Source: Phlebiopsis flavidoalba
Taxonomy: Eukaryota > Basidiomycota > Agaricomycetes > Polyporales > Phanerochaetaceae
Direction of reading: 5' to 3'
Length of the DNA stretch: 64,000 bases
Assembly: GCA_035772785.1 (NCBI GenBank)
Contig: JAOCPU010000006.1
Coordinates: 62,001-126,000 of the forward strand
Shown: positions 36,087-48,146 of the stretch, one piece after another
Numbering within the stretch: position 1 is the first letter of the stretch
Layout: each line of letters begins with the position of its first letter
Program-made: the position numbers and the translations under genes
Notes under the pieces: generated by a model
Told to the model about the DNA's origin: nothing
Databases searched by the model: none
The model's input: the letters and a program-made list of their open reading frames with translations, nothing else

Positions 36087-38200
36087 TACTCGTTGCGGCC
36101 ACCACGCTGGCGAGTCCTTTCCGTCCCTTCAACAATGGCGTCATTGAAGTCTTCCAATACCGCCTTACACCAAACCACATCCTGATCACCAAAAAGCTGG
36201 TGAAGCCATATCATGAAAGCCTAGAAGGCCGATCATTGCATGCTGTTGTACGGTGGATGCCAGGTTTATCCATCGCCGTCTCCGAGCTTCGCGCCCAGAT
36301 GGTGCGGAATGAGGTGAGGGTGAAGAGGATGAAAAGACAATGGTAAACGCGAGTGATACGGCAATGAGGCGGGTGTGGTCGTTGTAGGGGCCGTTACAAC
36401 TCCAGGTGCCGTTTTGAAGGAAGCACTGAAAGGTCTAGGGCAAATTGGTCACTCAGGGAGGGATCAAATGGAAGACGGACGCGCTGTGCCGTACCATAGT
36501 GAGGTGACACTGGGGGGGGGGGGGGGGACTGCGGCCGGCTGGCACACCGTTACCGTCGCGGCCATTGTCTGGTCTTGAACATGGAACCGAGTGCTCCCAG
36601 GAACACGCTGGGACCCGTCAACCCCACTATTATCAGGTGTTGGTTGGCTCTGTAAGCGAAGGGTCGAGGGCGAGACAGTCAAGAGAGCAACTTGAGTTGT
36701 CGGTAAGGACGAGGGTGGGCGCAAGATAGGCAAGAATAATGAGGATAATGGACGTTAGGAGAGAGTAGAGGGGCGAGGTTTAGAGGTTGATATCCCCTCG
36801 TAAGACCAGTGATCATAGTTGATTATAATTAGAGGTGTTTAGGAAGTGTTGACCAAAATATTCGTTCTGGAAATGGGCGTGTAAGGACACAGCCGTCTCG
36901 CGGATTAAGACAGTAAAGGGTAGGAAATTTAGGAATCTGCTCAGTCCAGATCAGGTCCAAGCGCCAGCCGGGTTCCGACGAGAAATGTGAGGGAACTAGC
37001 GAAAGGGGATGCGGACAGCGCTCCTTTTATATGTACGCGTTAGTATCGCGTGGATCCGGCGCCTAAAGGAAAGACCAGGGGCCTGGAGCATTGGCGTTGC
37101 CAAATGCACCAATAGAGGCTGGTCCGAAAGGCGGATCCGACGTCCCTGATTTTTCACACAACCGAGAAAATAAGAGTGGTCGTAACGAGGTTGCCTGACG
37201 GTGTCACACATATAGGTGTTTTCGGCACATATTGTTCGAGTTTAGGCGCGGCGGCTCCGCCCCATTGGCGTGGACTTGTTGCGTGTCTTTGTGGCGAAAA
37301 TGATGGGAAGTGCGAAGGAATTTTTGGAAGGGTCGTATGGAGTCTGGATTTTTTTTTTTTAGCGGAGTGGCGTGTTTTCTCAGCGATGTGGGCTGTGTCA
37401 ACAAACGACCCGGGGTATGCTTCAGAAGATGTTGGCCACTAGGTTTTAACGTCCAGTCACACGGATGACAAACGTGGGCACCTCTCTTAACCAGCAATTG
37501 TGTGTTGAATAAATGCTCGTGAAACGTGAACGGCTGCCGCCTGCCACCCGAACCCCCGGGTTCCGCGAGGAAATTGGTAGGAAATCCTCGGCCCGGGAAG
37601 ACATGATTCCTGAGACTTCTTCAAGATGGGTTTCCTCGGCATATCCTAAATCGGCACATTACGCGCAGGATGTATTCACGCTGTGTTTACAGCGTTCGTC
37701 CTGAGGGGGCCGGCATAGACTCCCACGGAGCGCCCCAGCAAGCCGCGCAAGAGACGTGGAGGAGGATAATCATCTCGTAAACAGAATATCTGCAAGAGCG
37801 ACCTTAGAGAGTCCACGACCGGGCGATAAACGGGCGAAGCACTGAACGGAGAAAATGTAACTGTCCGTGTGCGAAAATGATATGCACAATCCGAGCGCAA
37901 GGATCGTATCGAAAGACTGATTGCCGTTCGGGTCCAGAGGATGGGAAAATTCTATGGCGTACTGATGTGCTTCTCAGGGTAAATGGCATCGCCTGCGTAC
38001 AACGCTACCTTCACATCGGAAGCGGCAGTAGATCGTGTCTGACACTCATGCACGGTCGCGCTTGGGACCGGCTGGTGATGTGCCTGGCGAGAGATGTAAT
38101 CGCCGACTAGTAGGGGAAGGGGCGCGAGAGACGTGGGTGTTGCAAGTGAACGAGAAGGGAATCACCACTACCGTGGCCGAACATCTACATCCGGCTCAGC
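36087..38200 (-). CDS. Possible minus-strand membrane protein
   Basis: Weak call. The clearest piece is the C-terminal segment FGDQDVVWCKAVLEDFNDAI with VEGTERTRQRGGRNE and a stop at 36087-36089. Upstream on the minus strand are GTWSCNGPYNDHTR, a hydrophobic stretch (LIAVSLAFTIVF) and a proline run encoded by a 17-base homopolymer. Further upstream lies a basic, hydrophobic segment near 37900-37680. Frames change too often to order exons, and I recognise no family. The opposite strand also has an open, less convincing stretch (HILITKKLVKPYHESLEGRS) over the same bases, so strand is not certain. Confidence 0.25.
36511..36527 (+). repeat. Homopolymer of 17 G
   Basis: Seventeen consecutive G (C on the other strand). 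On the minus strand it would encode a proline run inside the uncertain membrane protein. Its length is likely unreliable in the read data. Confidence 0.8.
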
Positions 38201-39134
38201 ATAGTCATGCAAAATGATATATGACTTGCTAGGGAACACGATGTGCTACGAACCTAATACACGTCCGCCCGGTATACATCTGTCGAGCGCGCATGTGCCT
38301 AGCGATGAGTCCTCAGGCAAGCGCTCTGCGTGAGTGGTTCATATTGAGCCACGCGTAGGTACTTTTTTTTGTATGCATGTGCTAACCTTCGAACAGAAAG
38401 GCCTCAGGAAACCTATTTGTGTCGCTGTGAATACCGAATGGGTCAGCGCAGCGATGGGTGTGTAACTGGATGGCTGTTGGAGTGTACCTTCCAGTACCCG
38501 ACCATATTGAGCCATTCTGTTGAGGATTGATTTACATCTCTGGAGTCCAGAGGCCGGTCCATGTTCACACGCTACGTGGAAAAGAGCCGTATGGGTCCTG
38601 CATCGACTTGGTCAACTCACCGGCTGCGTATCATATAACTGAGCCCTAGACCGAAGAGAACAACGACCAACGCCTACTACCCACGGGCCATGCCTGAAGG
38701 CATTGCCAGTCCCATCAAGTCGTTCTGGCGTATGACCAGCTGGAAGTGCAGAATACCACGTAAACCGCTCCCTAGCAATCATGGCGTGAAGGCACAGGTA
38801 AGCAGGCCCTAGTACGCAGGTTTGTACAACGAGTTTGTGGTCAAGAGGTTTATAATGCTTGTAGAGTGGGATGCTTGAGAGGGCCCATAGTGACAGCGCA
38901 CTCTTCCACACGGACACGCCATCAGCCTTCGCAGGTGTTTGGATTCACCTACCCTACCCCATTGGCACTGACTGCAGGATCTAGTGAGTGTGATAGTTTT
39001 TGAAGGAAAGGTGCGTGGCTTGAGTATGATTCGATTTGATTCATTCAGTCACAACAAGCTTAAAAAACAAAGAACACAACCCAACGTGGCTTGGATTTAT
39101 GGATGGTTTTGTTAATGCTCGGCCTTCTGGGAGG
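38201..39134. other. Intergenic stretch before the tRNA
   Basis: A minus-strand frame of 101 codons at 38612-38917 is open and partly hydrophobic (SALSLWALSSIPLYKHY) but has no known motif. It may be an N-terminal exon of the membrane protein downstream. Otherwise nothing is visible. Confidence 0.3.
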
Positions 39135-39243
39135 CTGATATTGGCCGAGTCGTTACTGGGCTGGGGGCGAGGCGAATGATTTGAACTTTGTTTCAGTCAT
39201 CATTTGGGCATTGCCCGCGTAGGTTCAAATCCTAGCTGTCAGC
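39135..39243 (+). tRNA. tRNA-Ser (UGA)-like gene with intron and long variable arm
   Basis: A-box region TTGGCCGAGTCGTTA is the usual serine/leucine D-arm. The anticodon stem AATGA/TCATT encloses TT-TGA-A (anticodon at 39182-39184), followed by an apparent 13-nt intron. The variable arm GGGC-ATT-GCCC identifies a type II tRNA. The T-arm GTAGG-TTCAAAT-CCTAG has the B-box GGTTCAAATCC. The acceptor halves CTGATAT and CTGTCAG pair imperfectly. The D-loop carries about 14 extra bases (GGGCTGGGGGCGA region), so it is either a degenerate copy or affected by insertion errors. A run of T follows at once. Serine UGA is the best reading. Confidence 0.55.
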
Positions 39244-39254
39244 TGGATTAGTTG

Positions 39255-39262
39255 TTTTTTTT
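39255..39262 (+). terminator. RNA polymerase III terminator (T8)
   Basis: Eight T residues begin 12 bases after the tRNA 3' end, the expected Pol III stop signal. Its position supports the tRNA call. Confidence 0.6.
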
Positions 39263-39349
39263 CTCCACCGTGACATTCCAGCCTTGATTTTTTCCTACTT
39301 AGTACGTACTTGAAACTTCCGTGAGGATGCGAAACCTTTCGATTGATTT

Positions 39350-41010
39350 ACCAATCTCCAGCGATCGCGCGAGCTCTCGTATTTGCAACTCTGTGGCGCA
39401 TGTCTGCTTCGATTGCAGACACTACGCACAGCTACATTTTCTCTAGATATCTACTAACATGTTCCACTTTCGACCTCGAACACCATGTCGTTTGGGCGAC
39501 GACTTTTGCAAAGCTCAAATGTGACACTCGCAGCTGTCGTTGGTCATCTTTCAGTCCTCCACACGCCCAATCAAGTCTAGCCCGATTCTCACTGCTTGTA
39601 TTGAACAAGACCCGGAACGTACGTCAGTTATATGCCACTTTCCCTAATCCTCTGCTAGAATCGGGCAATCAGGCCCTTGCTCCTATAGGGGACTATACAG
39701 AGAAGATCAGCAATCCGTGTTCACTGAGACTTGCGCCGCCGGATTGTACCCGTTATATAATGCGCAGTCGTACTGTGGACTTCTAGGCAACGTCAAATCT
39801 TTGGCCACCTTCGTACTGCTCCAGGTACGAACGTTTCGAAACTTAGCGATATATGCATGACGACATTAACTTACCGTCATTGGTACTCATATTCAGCTTA
39901 GTGATGCGTAGCCTACGTAACGTTGACGGTGGTCGTCGGACGTCACTGACCGGGTCTGGACGTCCTTAGTTCGCCAGATCATTCTGAGGTGCTCGCGGGT
40001 TTATAGGTGCTGCTGTTTCTAATGCCATTCTGGGTGAGAACTTACAAGTCACGCTACGGACTAGCATCGTGGTCCATAGTAATATCCTCTATTAGTTGCC
40101 ATACAAAACCCATCCGAATCAACGTCATGATGTTCTTAGATTCTCCCAAGTGGACAGCTCATAGTTGCACAAGCAAATACACTCCTCGCGACTCTTCGCT
40201 CATATCCTCACTATGGCGACCCCCCGTGCCTTCATTCCCTCTCTTGCATCGCACACATAACTACATATTCCCCCAGGTGCCACGCTCCTCGCCCAGACAT
40301 CGCCACGTCTCCTCGTCTAACGCCTGCCGACCCCCAGATAGTCAGCCCTGATAAAATTCTGGACACGTGTTGTTCTTGTACCGATAGCGATCTCGGACGT
40401 GGTTTGACTCGAAGATCCAGGTTTTCGTATCGGCCAACAATTTTGAGGGCGCGGGCTCAAATGAAGACTTGTTGTTGGTAGATTTTTTACGGGGCGGAGA
40501 TACAGCGAAGGTCCTCTGATGAGGAAAAAGTGGTGTCGAACGAACACCTGGGAGGGATGAAACGCCCGAAGAACTAGCTGCGAACGTCTCAGATCTTGTC
40601 AGCTTGCCATGACACTTACACTGGCAAGTGCCTCAACCTTGAATATAGGTAAGCCTGACCGCTGGTCAGCGGAGCGTAAGTACGGGAAATGTCAACAGGA
40701 CCAGACGGTCACCGCGGGCCCCGGATACCCGATCCCAAAGTACCTGCTCTTTCATCACCTTGCACCATGACACCGCAAACCAGGCAAAAAGTCCCAGACA
40801 CAAGTTCCTCTGCCATATGCGCATACAGTGTCGCATACAGCTAAACCTAATTTGCTTGTCCGCTTCGTTAACCACAGTTATCTTTCGTTCCGACGTGGGG
40901 ATACTGCCTTCGTCGAGCCAACCAAACCGGAATCCATACGCTATGACCACGGAATTCCTGCAGACCGAATATCGACGACGATGATTCCAGATGAAGATCT
41001 GGATATATAG
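39350..41010 (+). CDS. Unidentified protein
   Basis: Several plus-strand segments look coding but fit no family I can name with confidence. In order: MSFGRRLLQSSNVTLAAVVG, an internal part with SLRLAPPDCTRYIM and LLGNVKSLATFVLLQ, then RGFIGAAVSNAILGENLQVT and TLRTSIVVHSNILY. The C-terminal end is LLVRFVNHSYLSFRRGDTAF and VEPTKPESIRYDHGIPADRI, finishing DEDLDI with a stop at 41008-41010. The middle faintly recalls AIM24-type mitochondrial proteins (SGTV, GLLGN), too weak to name. The start and introns are unresolved, and it converges on the Spp1 gene. Confidence 0.4.
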
Positions 41011-41075
41011 TGCTCATAATTAGGAATGCGAAAGCCCGCTACAAGCGGACTCTGTATTGCTACTGACGGTAGTAT

Positions 41076-44000
41076 TTAATGGACCGCGGTTCGCAGATAC
41101 ATACCGCCCGCCTTCATCGCGCTTTCCATCTTCCTCTTCTTACCTTTTCTTGGCGTCATCAATACCATTGACTCCGTTGACCTTGACGGCGTCGTCGTCC
41201 CCGCCATCCGCGCTCGGTGTACTCGCAGTCGGACTCGCGACGTCGTGACTGGATCGAAATGGTCCCGTTCGAGCAGCGTGGTGATGCGTCCACACAACCG
41301 TTCCGCAAAATGTCTGATTCAGACTGAATGGTCGAGAGGTCTTCTATTCGTCTCCTGAGGTCGCGCTCTCTCGTGGTGAGCCTTTTCGAGCTCAGCGTCG
41401 AATAGTTCAACGTTCAAGATCGACTTCTGCCATACGTATGCTTTTGCCACCTTGACAAATAAACCATAGTTAATATATGGTCCTCACGCGATAGAGATGA
41501 AATCAGAAAAGGACGTACCGGCATGTCGGTCGCATTTCTTCTTACCGGTACACCACACTCGCGATTCGGCGTTCCTCCCCCGCAGAGTCTTGCCCGTCTA
41601 CTGCCATCTCGTCTTCGCTGGCCTTCATGGCTGCCCACGATCGTACAGGTCGATAACCTCGGCGCCGAAGATTCAACTTCCTCATCTGACCAGAGAAGTT
41701 CTACCATCCCAGCCGCATTGTCCGACCCTGTCCGCTCTGTGAGCTGCATGCTCGATGGACTGTCGCACGCCACATGACAAGTTCCTCTTCTCCTCTGAGC
41801 TCATCTCGTCTTCTCGAGATCTTGGCAATTTGAGCTTCGAGTCTTTCCAGTAGTCGGGTAGTCCTGGGAACACGAGGTGTGACAATCTCCGTTCGAGGAG
41901 AGATCGGAAACTGTCATCAAGTACTTTCACCACGACGCTTTCTCGCCTTCGTGCACTCTTCATAGCTTCCCAGAGGCCTCTATACTCTCCTTCCTCCTTG
42001 GCCTCACGAGCGACTTTCCCAGCGTTCTTCGCCGTGTCCTTCGCGTGTGTTTCTCGATGCGCTCGCGCATGTAATGAATCCCGCATTCGTCAGAGCAGTA
42101 CTTGGAGAACGTTCCACGAGCAGGTTTGTGACATGCATGCGTGCTGTGAAGTAGGGCGAGGGTGAGCAAGGCCTGCCAGACACCGCTTCTTGTATGTCGT
42201 GTGTAGTGATAGATGAGGGCTGTCTTCATGAACGAAAAAATTAGGACCATAGCAAGGCAGAAAACGAGAACAGCTCACTTAAAACGCAAATTGGACATAT
42301 GAACTGGTCTACTAAATCGACCTCTAGGTCTGGCATGTTGACGCATTGAGTGTGATACCATTCGTCGCAGCTGCGGAGGTTGAGGAAACAGCCGCGTCTC
42401 ATGCCGACGATAGAACTCACCGATCACAAGCAATCATAACTCGATCTTCGTCGTAGCTTGTTCGGCAGACGCAATAAAGTCTGTCGTCTACATCTTTCTC
42501 TTCTTCTTTCTCCTCCTCCTTGTCCTTGTCCTCCTGTGCCTGACCCGACCGTTTTCGAACATGTGTCTCTACCTCACCAGGCATCGCGGATGTCGATCGG
42601 CTCCGTTTGAAGCTCCTCCCGTGGCCGCCGATTAGAGCTCGTTTAGCTGTTAAGCCAGCGGCGCCCTTCTTACTTTTACTAGACGCGGCAGGTTCGTTAG
42701 GATTCGGAGTGGAGATCTTCTTTCCCCTACGTGTGGCGAAGAAACGGGTGTTTGCAGAAACGTTCTTTCACGACAGAAGGACGTGCTGGCTTCGGCTTCG
42801 CACCCGAGGCTTTGGCCCTGGACTTTCCCGACGCTTTCTTCTAAGGATAAGAATGAGAATTTTGTCCATGCTAGGTACAGATACTGCTCACTTTTTGGTG
42901 CTGTGGCCGAACTTTCCTTGCCTTTCCCTATAACTCCAGGAGCCGGCGTCGGAGCGGGTGTCGGAACAGGGCTTTCCAATGGCAGGGGTTGGTGCGGCAG
43001 TCGAAGAGTCGTAGTCATCCTTCATCCCGCGAGAGATTGAGTTGTCACGAATCTGGCTCACATCTCTGCTCGCCGGTGGGGGCATTGCTGAAAACCCATC
43101 AACAACAGGTGAGCCCATAGCAGAACTTGACGCAGCCAATTTGTGGGCTTTCGAGGAGTGTTTGGTCCTGCCTCTCTGCTCGCTCGAGCCCGGGACATGT
43201 GATGATGTTCCGAAAATAGAAATATCATCTTGGGCTGAAGAAGAGGTATGTGGTACAGCTTGATGTGCGCGGGGCTTCGTGACCTTCTCTTCGCCATCAC
43301 CATCGTCCAACAAGGCAGCAGCTCATCCTCAACATCCATCTCGGGGGCCTTTGGTTTTGTTTTTGGCTTTGGCCGAGGCTTCGGCCTAGGTTTGGCTTTA
43401 GGCTTGGGTAGAGGATCGGGCTCTGCTTCGCCAGTCACAGCACGTGCTAGTTCTACGTCGAGGTCGACGTCCATTGCTAGTGATGGCCCGCTCTTGTGAG
43501 GGAGAGCTTGGCGATGCGGACCTCAGTTTGAGGAATGGGGGGGTGGCGAAGGGGTGCGTGCAGAGATAGGCGCAATGCCTTCAAGCTCTGCCTCAAGCAT
43601 GGCGAGGGGGGTGTTGGACTCCTGTCACGATGATCTTGGGGTGTCTTCTTCGAGGGAGTGGTGGGATTGCTAGGAGATGCTCTCGAGGGCTTCTTTAGGA
43701 GGGCCACAGTAAGACCTGATCGTGTCGCCTCGGCAGAGGCCACGGCCACTGATGCTACGTTGGACGAACCGTCTTCGGGGTCTCCAAATTGTTCCCGAAA
43801 CCACTCATCCGGGTCATCTTCTCTTGCTTTCGGCTTGCGCTGAGAATCGCGAAGAGGTAATGAATTTGGAGATGTATCCGTCGCATGTATATGGGTCGTC
43901 TGTGAGGGATGATGTACCGATTCTCCTTCTCAGCCGACTTCTCCTTTCCCTTTGACTTTGTCAAATCCTTGCCCTCAGGTCGCTTCCTCTTGGTCTTAGG

Positions 44001-45830
44001 TTTGGATTCGGGGATGGCTATGGTGGTTACAGTAGCGGAGGTGAGGGGTGGATCTTGGTGTCGGTGGCTTCGTTGGTCGCGTTGCGCATCTTGGGAGAGC
44101 TAGACAGCGATGAAATTGCTCCAGGAGCTGTGGGGAGTGATGCGAGATGAGTGGTCGCCGAAGTCGAGGGTCCTGCAGGAGTATGCTCCCGGTCGGCGGT
44201 GATCACGTGCACAGCATCTGTAGCCCTGTTCGAGGGCTGAGTTCTGTCTAGCGGCGGGGCGACTCCAGGTCCAATCAGAGGCATGACATCTTCGGCGGGA
44301 GGAGAGTGTAACAGTGTTGAGGACGACGCTGACTCTGGTAGAATTGGCTGAATCTTCATTTCAGAACTACGGCGTCGTTTCATCTGCATTGGTCGCGTAT
44401 CACTGTCGCTTCATAACAATATCTGCGGCCAGAGCCACACTACCAGTTGGTGGGGTGAGGAGATTAACACAGCTGGAGTTGGGAGAAAGCATGGAGTGCT
44501 CCGGGATAGACTGTATTGACGGCGTCGGTGTGACGGCACGTTGGGTCGACGGAGGTACACCCTGGTGGTGTTCGTGTGGCAATCGGATGCTAAATCCTAC
44601 CGTCGGACTATGACGCGCACTAGAGGTCGCGGTTTGGTCTATGAGGCTTGAAGGCGATGGTTCAACGGCAAGAGCAAGTTGTTGAGCATGAGGTAGTAAG
44701 TCGTGGTGAGACAGATTGCCCTGTGACACATCCTCTGTCATTTCCTCGTCCAACCGTCTCCTTTCTTGCGTAGCGGCCTGAACTAATGCTTCCAACCCAG
44801 CCATACCCATGTTTGACATCGTGCTTCCACCCGGACTACTAGTGCTGGGAGAAGTGGCCTTCACTAAGCGAGGAGGATTTAGTATATGAGGCAAAGACGC
44901 GGCAGAAGCGCGTGCCGTTGGAGGTGACGTCGAGGGCGACGATGTTAGGAGAGACGAAATTGCGTGTCGCGAGTGAGTAGGCGAGCGATGCGTAGGGGGT
45001 CTGCGGCGGTGTCTGACGGGATGTGGAGGGAGACGCGAATATTGGGCTAGGCGACACTAGATGTGAAGGGCGGTGAAAAGTTTGTGTCGGCGACAGCGAG
45101 GGTCGGTACACGCGCTGGGGGGAAGATGGATGATCTCGGTGCTGGGTCGGTCTGGAGGTCACTGGCGATTGCGAGCTCTTTCTGAGCGAGCCTGTGAGCG
45201 AGGCACTTGGAGAACGCGACGGTGACGATACTAATGAGACCAACTGTGCTGAACAGGATGAAGAGGCAAGATTAGCTTGGTCGCAACGATAATAAGGTGT
45301 ACGAACGCTCTGAAGCCAGACGCGGTCTAATCTCCTCTTCAGAATATTGGTGACCGGACAAATGACTTTGTGGAGGATAGCCTGGGTGACCGTGCTGATA
45401 TGGTTGCCGTAGGGGGAGGATGGTCCTGCGTCCCGACGGCAAGTCTATTCGCCGAGAGGCTGATAGCGCTGGGTGATTGTGTCGTAGAGGTGTCGAGCAC
45501 AATCTCCTTAAAGCTCCTCCTAGGTATAGCGGTGGCAGGTGATGCGGTCGCCGAAGAAAGTATGAAGTGTGACGAAGGCGAAGGCGTGCGCCGGCCGATG
45601 TGGGTGACAGGCGGAGTTGACCTGGGCACGGCTACCTCACTCAAGGAACTGGTCGCAGACAAGCTAGGAGACGATGCAAGTGAAGTCGAAGTGAGGCCGA
45701 AAGGACTTGTTTGGGGCGCGAGTGCATGGTTCAAAGAGTCAGGATGTGGGTGGCTAGAGGGCCCAGCAGCAGGCATGTCGGACTCGTCCGCACACAACAA
45801 AGAGGAGATTGCCAAGCGTCGAGAAGCCAT
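41076..45830 (-). CDS. SPP1: Spp1/Cps40, PHD-finger subunit of the Set1 complex (COMPASS)
   Basis: Nuclear subunit of the histone H3K4 methyltransferase complex that reads H3K4me. The diagnostic part is at about 42500-42060: an acidic EEKE run, then DDRLYCVCRTSYDEDRVMIA and CDR, an intron, CDEWYHTQCVNMPDLEVDLV and FICPICV, a complete C4HC3 PHD finger. The Spp1-type cysteine motif follows, CHKPAR-x-SKYCSDECGIHYMRERI. Downstream are RLSHLVFPGLPDYWKDSKLK, a second Cys/His patch (GKKKCDRH-like), the coiled-coil-like TTRERDLRRRIEDLSTIQ and a basic end with KKRKM. The N-terminal half, from MASRRLAISSLLCADESD, is about 900 residues of Ser/Thr/Pro-rich low complexity with a Lys-Pro repeat (about 43340-43410). 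That is unusually long compared with yeast Spp1 (about 350 residues), so two fused predictions cannot be excluded, but no other start is obvious. Confidence 0.8.
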
Positions 45831-46834
45831 AGTGAGTCAAGATGGTGAGAGTGGACTGTCGACGATGAGCTACTCAAAGACACCGTACAGACTACTATCC
45901 CGAGGGTAAGATGGTGGGAGTTTCGAGCAGAGTTAGGTCCGAAGAAAGGGCGCCGCGATCATCATACTCCTTGTTGCCCCCGCGCAGCGCTGCAGCATTG
46001 ACCAGCATCGAATGGGCCAGAGTCGAGACTCCCACCATGGACTGCAGACCGCGATGAAGGCATACCCCGTCCAAAGCGCGAATGTACAGCCACCTGTCGC
46101 AATTATCTATACCCTCTGAAAGGGCAAAGCCCGGCCGCGTCGGAAAGTCACAAACGAGAACATCACGGAAACACGCACGACGCGGCCCACACTCCTGCCA
46201 TACCAGCTAGTTCAATTTATACAGCATGGCATCACACAGCGTCACAGCAATCAGGAAGATTGTGGAACATTGGAATTATAACAATGAAGAATATACAACG
46301 AGACATTGCGACGTAACTCACACAGTAGCCACGAAGAGCCAACTGCTAAGACTAGGCGTCCCATCCGTAAAGGCACGAGCACGCCGCACCCAAGTCCCAT
46401 CGTTCGTACCAGAGGTCCTCTCGTTCTCCAGCCCTTTGTGACGGTCTCAAGGTCCTCGGCCCACACCATCCTGCGCGACGCAAGCGGGCGAGCCATCGTC
46501 GAGATGCTTTTGAGGGCTAGATTGAACGAATTGTCAATGATAATGCCAAAGATGAAGGCGACGGCGAGCACCGACCTGTGTTAAGCGTTTGTGCAGGTTC
46601 GGGGCGCCCGCGCCTTCCCTTTTATAGGGCCGCCATAAACTGTACAGTGGTCGGGGGAGTGGCTTGGACGAGACCCCAAGGATAGCGGTGCCGGGAGTCT
46701 GCCGGGGTCTCATCCACCCCCGAATCGCGGTCGCTGTGTGCAGACGCAAGAAAGCCGTTGTTTCCTCAGCGCCCGCCTCCGCTCACAGCCCACACAGCGA
46801 ACAGGGATTGTCCACGAAAAGGGCCCCGTCAAAA
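45831..46834. other. Interval between Spp1 and the Stm1-like gene
   Basis: Divergent upstream region of about 1 kb. A minus-strand frame at 46251-46571 with a hydrophobic start (LAVAFIFGIIIDNSFNLAL) is open but unsupported by any motif. TATAGGG and ATAAACT words near 46623-46637 could serve as the Stm1-like promoter core. Confidence 0.35.
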
Positions 46835-48146
46835 ATGTCGGTGGCCAGCAGAAACCCTTTTGCGCTCCTCGAAGGTCTGTATGTCCCTACAGTCTCTACC
46901 GAATCCGTAATCTAAAGCATCAGCATCAACCTCCTCCCCACTGTGCCGGACTCTGCACGCCGCCCATTCATTGCCTGGCATCGTCCTTTTGCTTCAAAAT
47001 CGCAGACGATGGGTCACGACCCTCTACTCCTGCTCCCGCCGCAGCCAAGGCCACGCCCGCACCTGCTGCTGCCGCTCCCACCCGCGGTACACAGAAGACC
47101 CGTGGCGGCCCTGCCTCTCGTGGCGGTCGCTACTACCAGCGCGGCGGCAAGTCCTCTGCGCCTAAGGAGAACCAGAACGGCGAGGTAGCGGGCAGAGGAA
47201 GGTGCTGAGCCCCGCAAGCGATGTATGTTCTCTCCGCGGATCCTTGCTGTTCCCCCTTGCTTATTCGACCCTTCGCTCATCGATAGTCGACGGTGAGGGT
47301 CGTGGAAGGGGACGTGGGTGGCAGGGGCCGTGGCGGTGACCGCGGACGCGGTGGTCGTAGGCCATTTGACAAGCACAGTGCCACTGGCAAGACGTATGTC
47401 AAATCTCATTGTTCTCAGCCTATCCCTATCTTACCAGACACCTTCTCAGCGACTCTGACAAGAAGGTCCACCAGGGATGGGGTGGTGATGAAGGCAAAAC
47501 GCTGAGCTCAAGGCCGAAGCTGCCGCTGAGACCGATGCCCAAGCTGAGGCAGCTGCACCCGCTGCTGAGGGCTGGGGTGAATCCGCTGCCGCTGATGTCT
47601 GGGCTGCCCCCGCCGAGGGAGCTGAAGGCGCTGCTGCCGCCGAGGGAGAGAAGGCTGAGGGACGTCCTCGCCGTGAAGAGGAGGAGGATAACACTCTTAC
47701 TCTCGACGAGTACTTCAAGAACAAGAAGGATCTCGACGTCGTCCCCAAGCTCGAGACTCGTAAGGCCAACGAGGGCGATGACTCCATCTGGAAAGATGCA
47801 GTAGTTGTCAGCAAGAAGTCTGAAGAAGAGGATGCCTACTTCGTCGGCAAGGTACGTATACCTGACTAAATGCCGTTCATTTGTTTTGACGAGTGTTACC
47901 AGAGCAAGGCCAATGCCCCCCAAGGCCAAGGCTCAGAAGGCCGAGAAGGTTTTTCCTCGAGATCGACGCTCGCTTTGAGCGCCCTCAACGCGGTGGTCGT
48001 GGTGGTCGTGGCGGTGATCGTCCCCCTCGTGGCGGCCGTGGCCGCGGTGGCCGCGGTTTGGTCCCGACGGCAGGGGCGCCAACGGCAACAACGCCGGTCC
48101 TTCCCTGGACGTTGACGACCAGACCGCGTTCCCCTCCCTGTCCTAA
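46835..48146 (+). CDS. Stm1/SERBP1 (HABP4/PAI-RBP1) family ribosome-associated protein
   Basis: RNA-binding protein of the family that clamps idle 80S ribosomes. It starts MSVASRNPFALLE, as yeast Stm1-like proteins do (NPF near the N-terminus). Then come a Pro/Ala linker, RGG boxes (TRGGPASRGGRYYQRGG; GRGGDRGRGGRRPFDKHSAT), the HABP4 core with HSATGKT, DSDKKVHQGWGGDEG and an Ala/Glu-rich stretch. The conserved segment DNTLTLDEYFKNKKDLDVVP with LETRKANEGDDSIWKDAVVV follows, and finally FLEIDARFERPQRGGRGGRG and a Gly-Arg-rich end closing LDVDDQTAFPSLS. Four introns or so, each short. It sits head to tail with the phosphatase gene. Small frame breaks occur in the RGG and Ala-rich parts. Confidence 0.88.
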
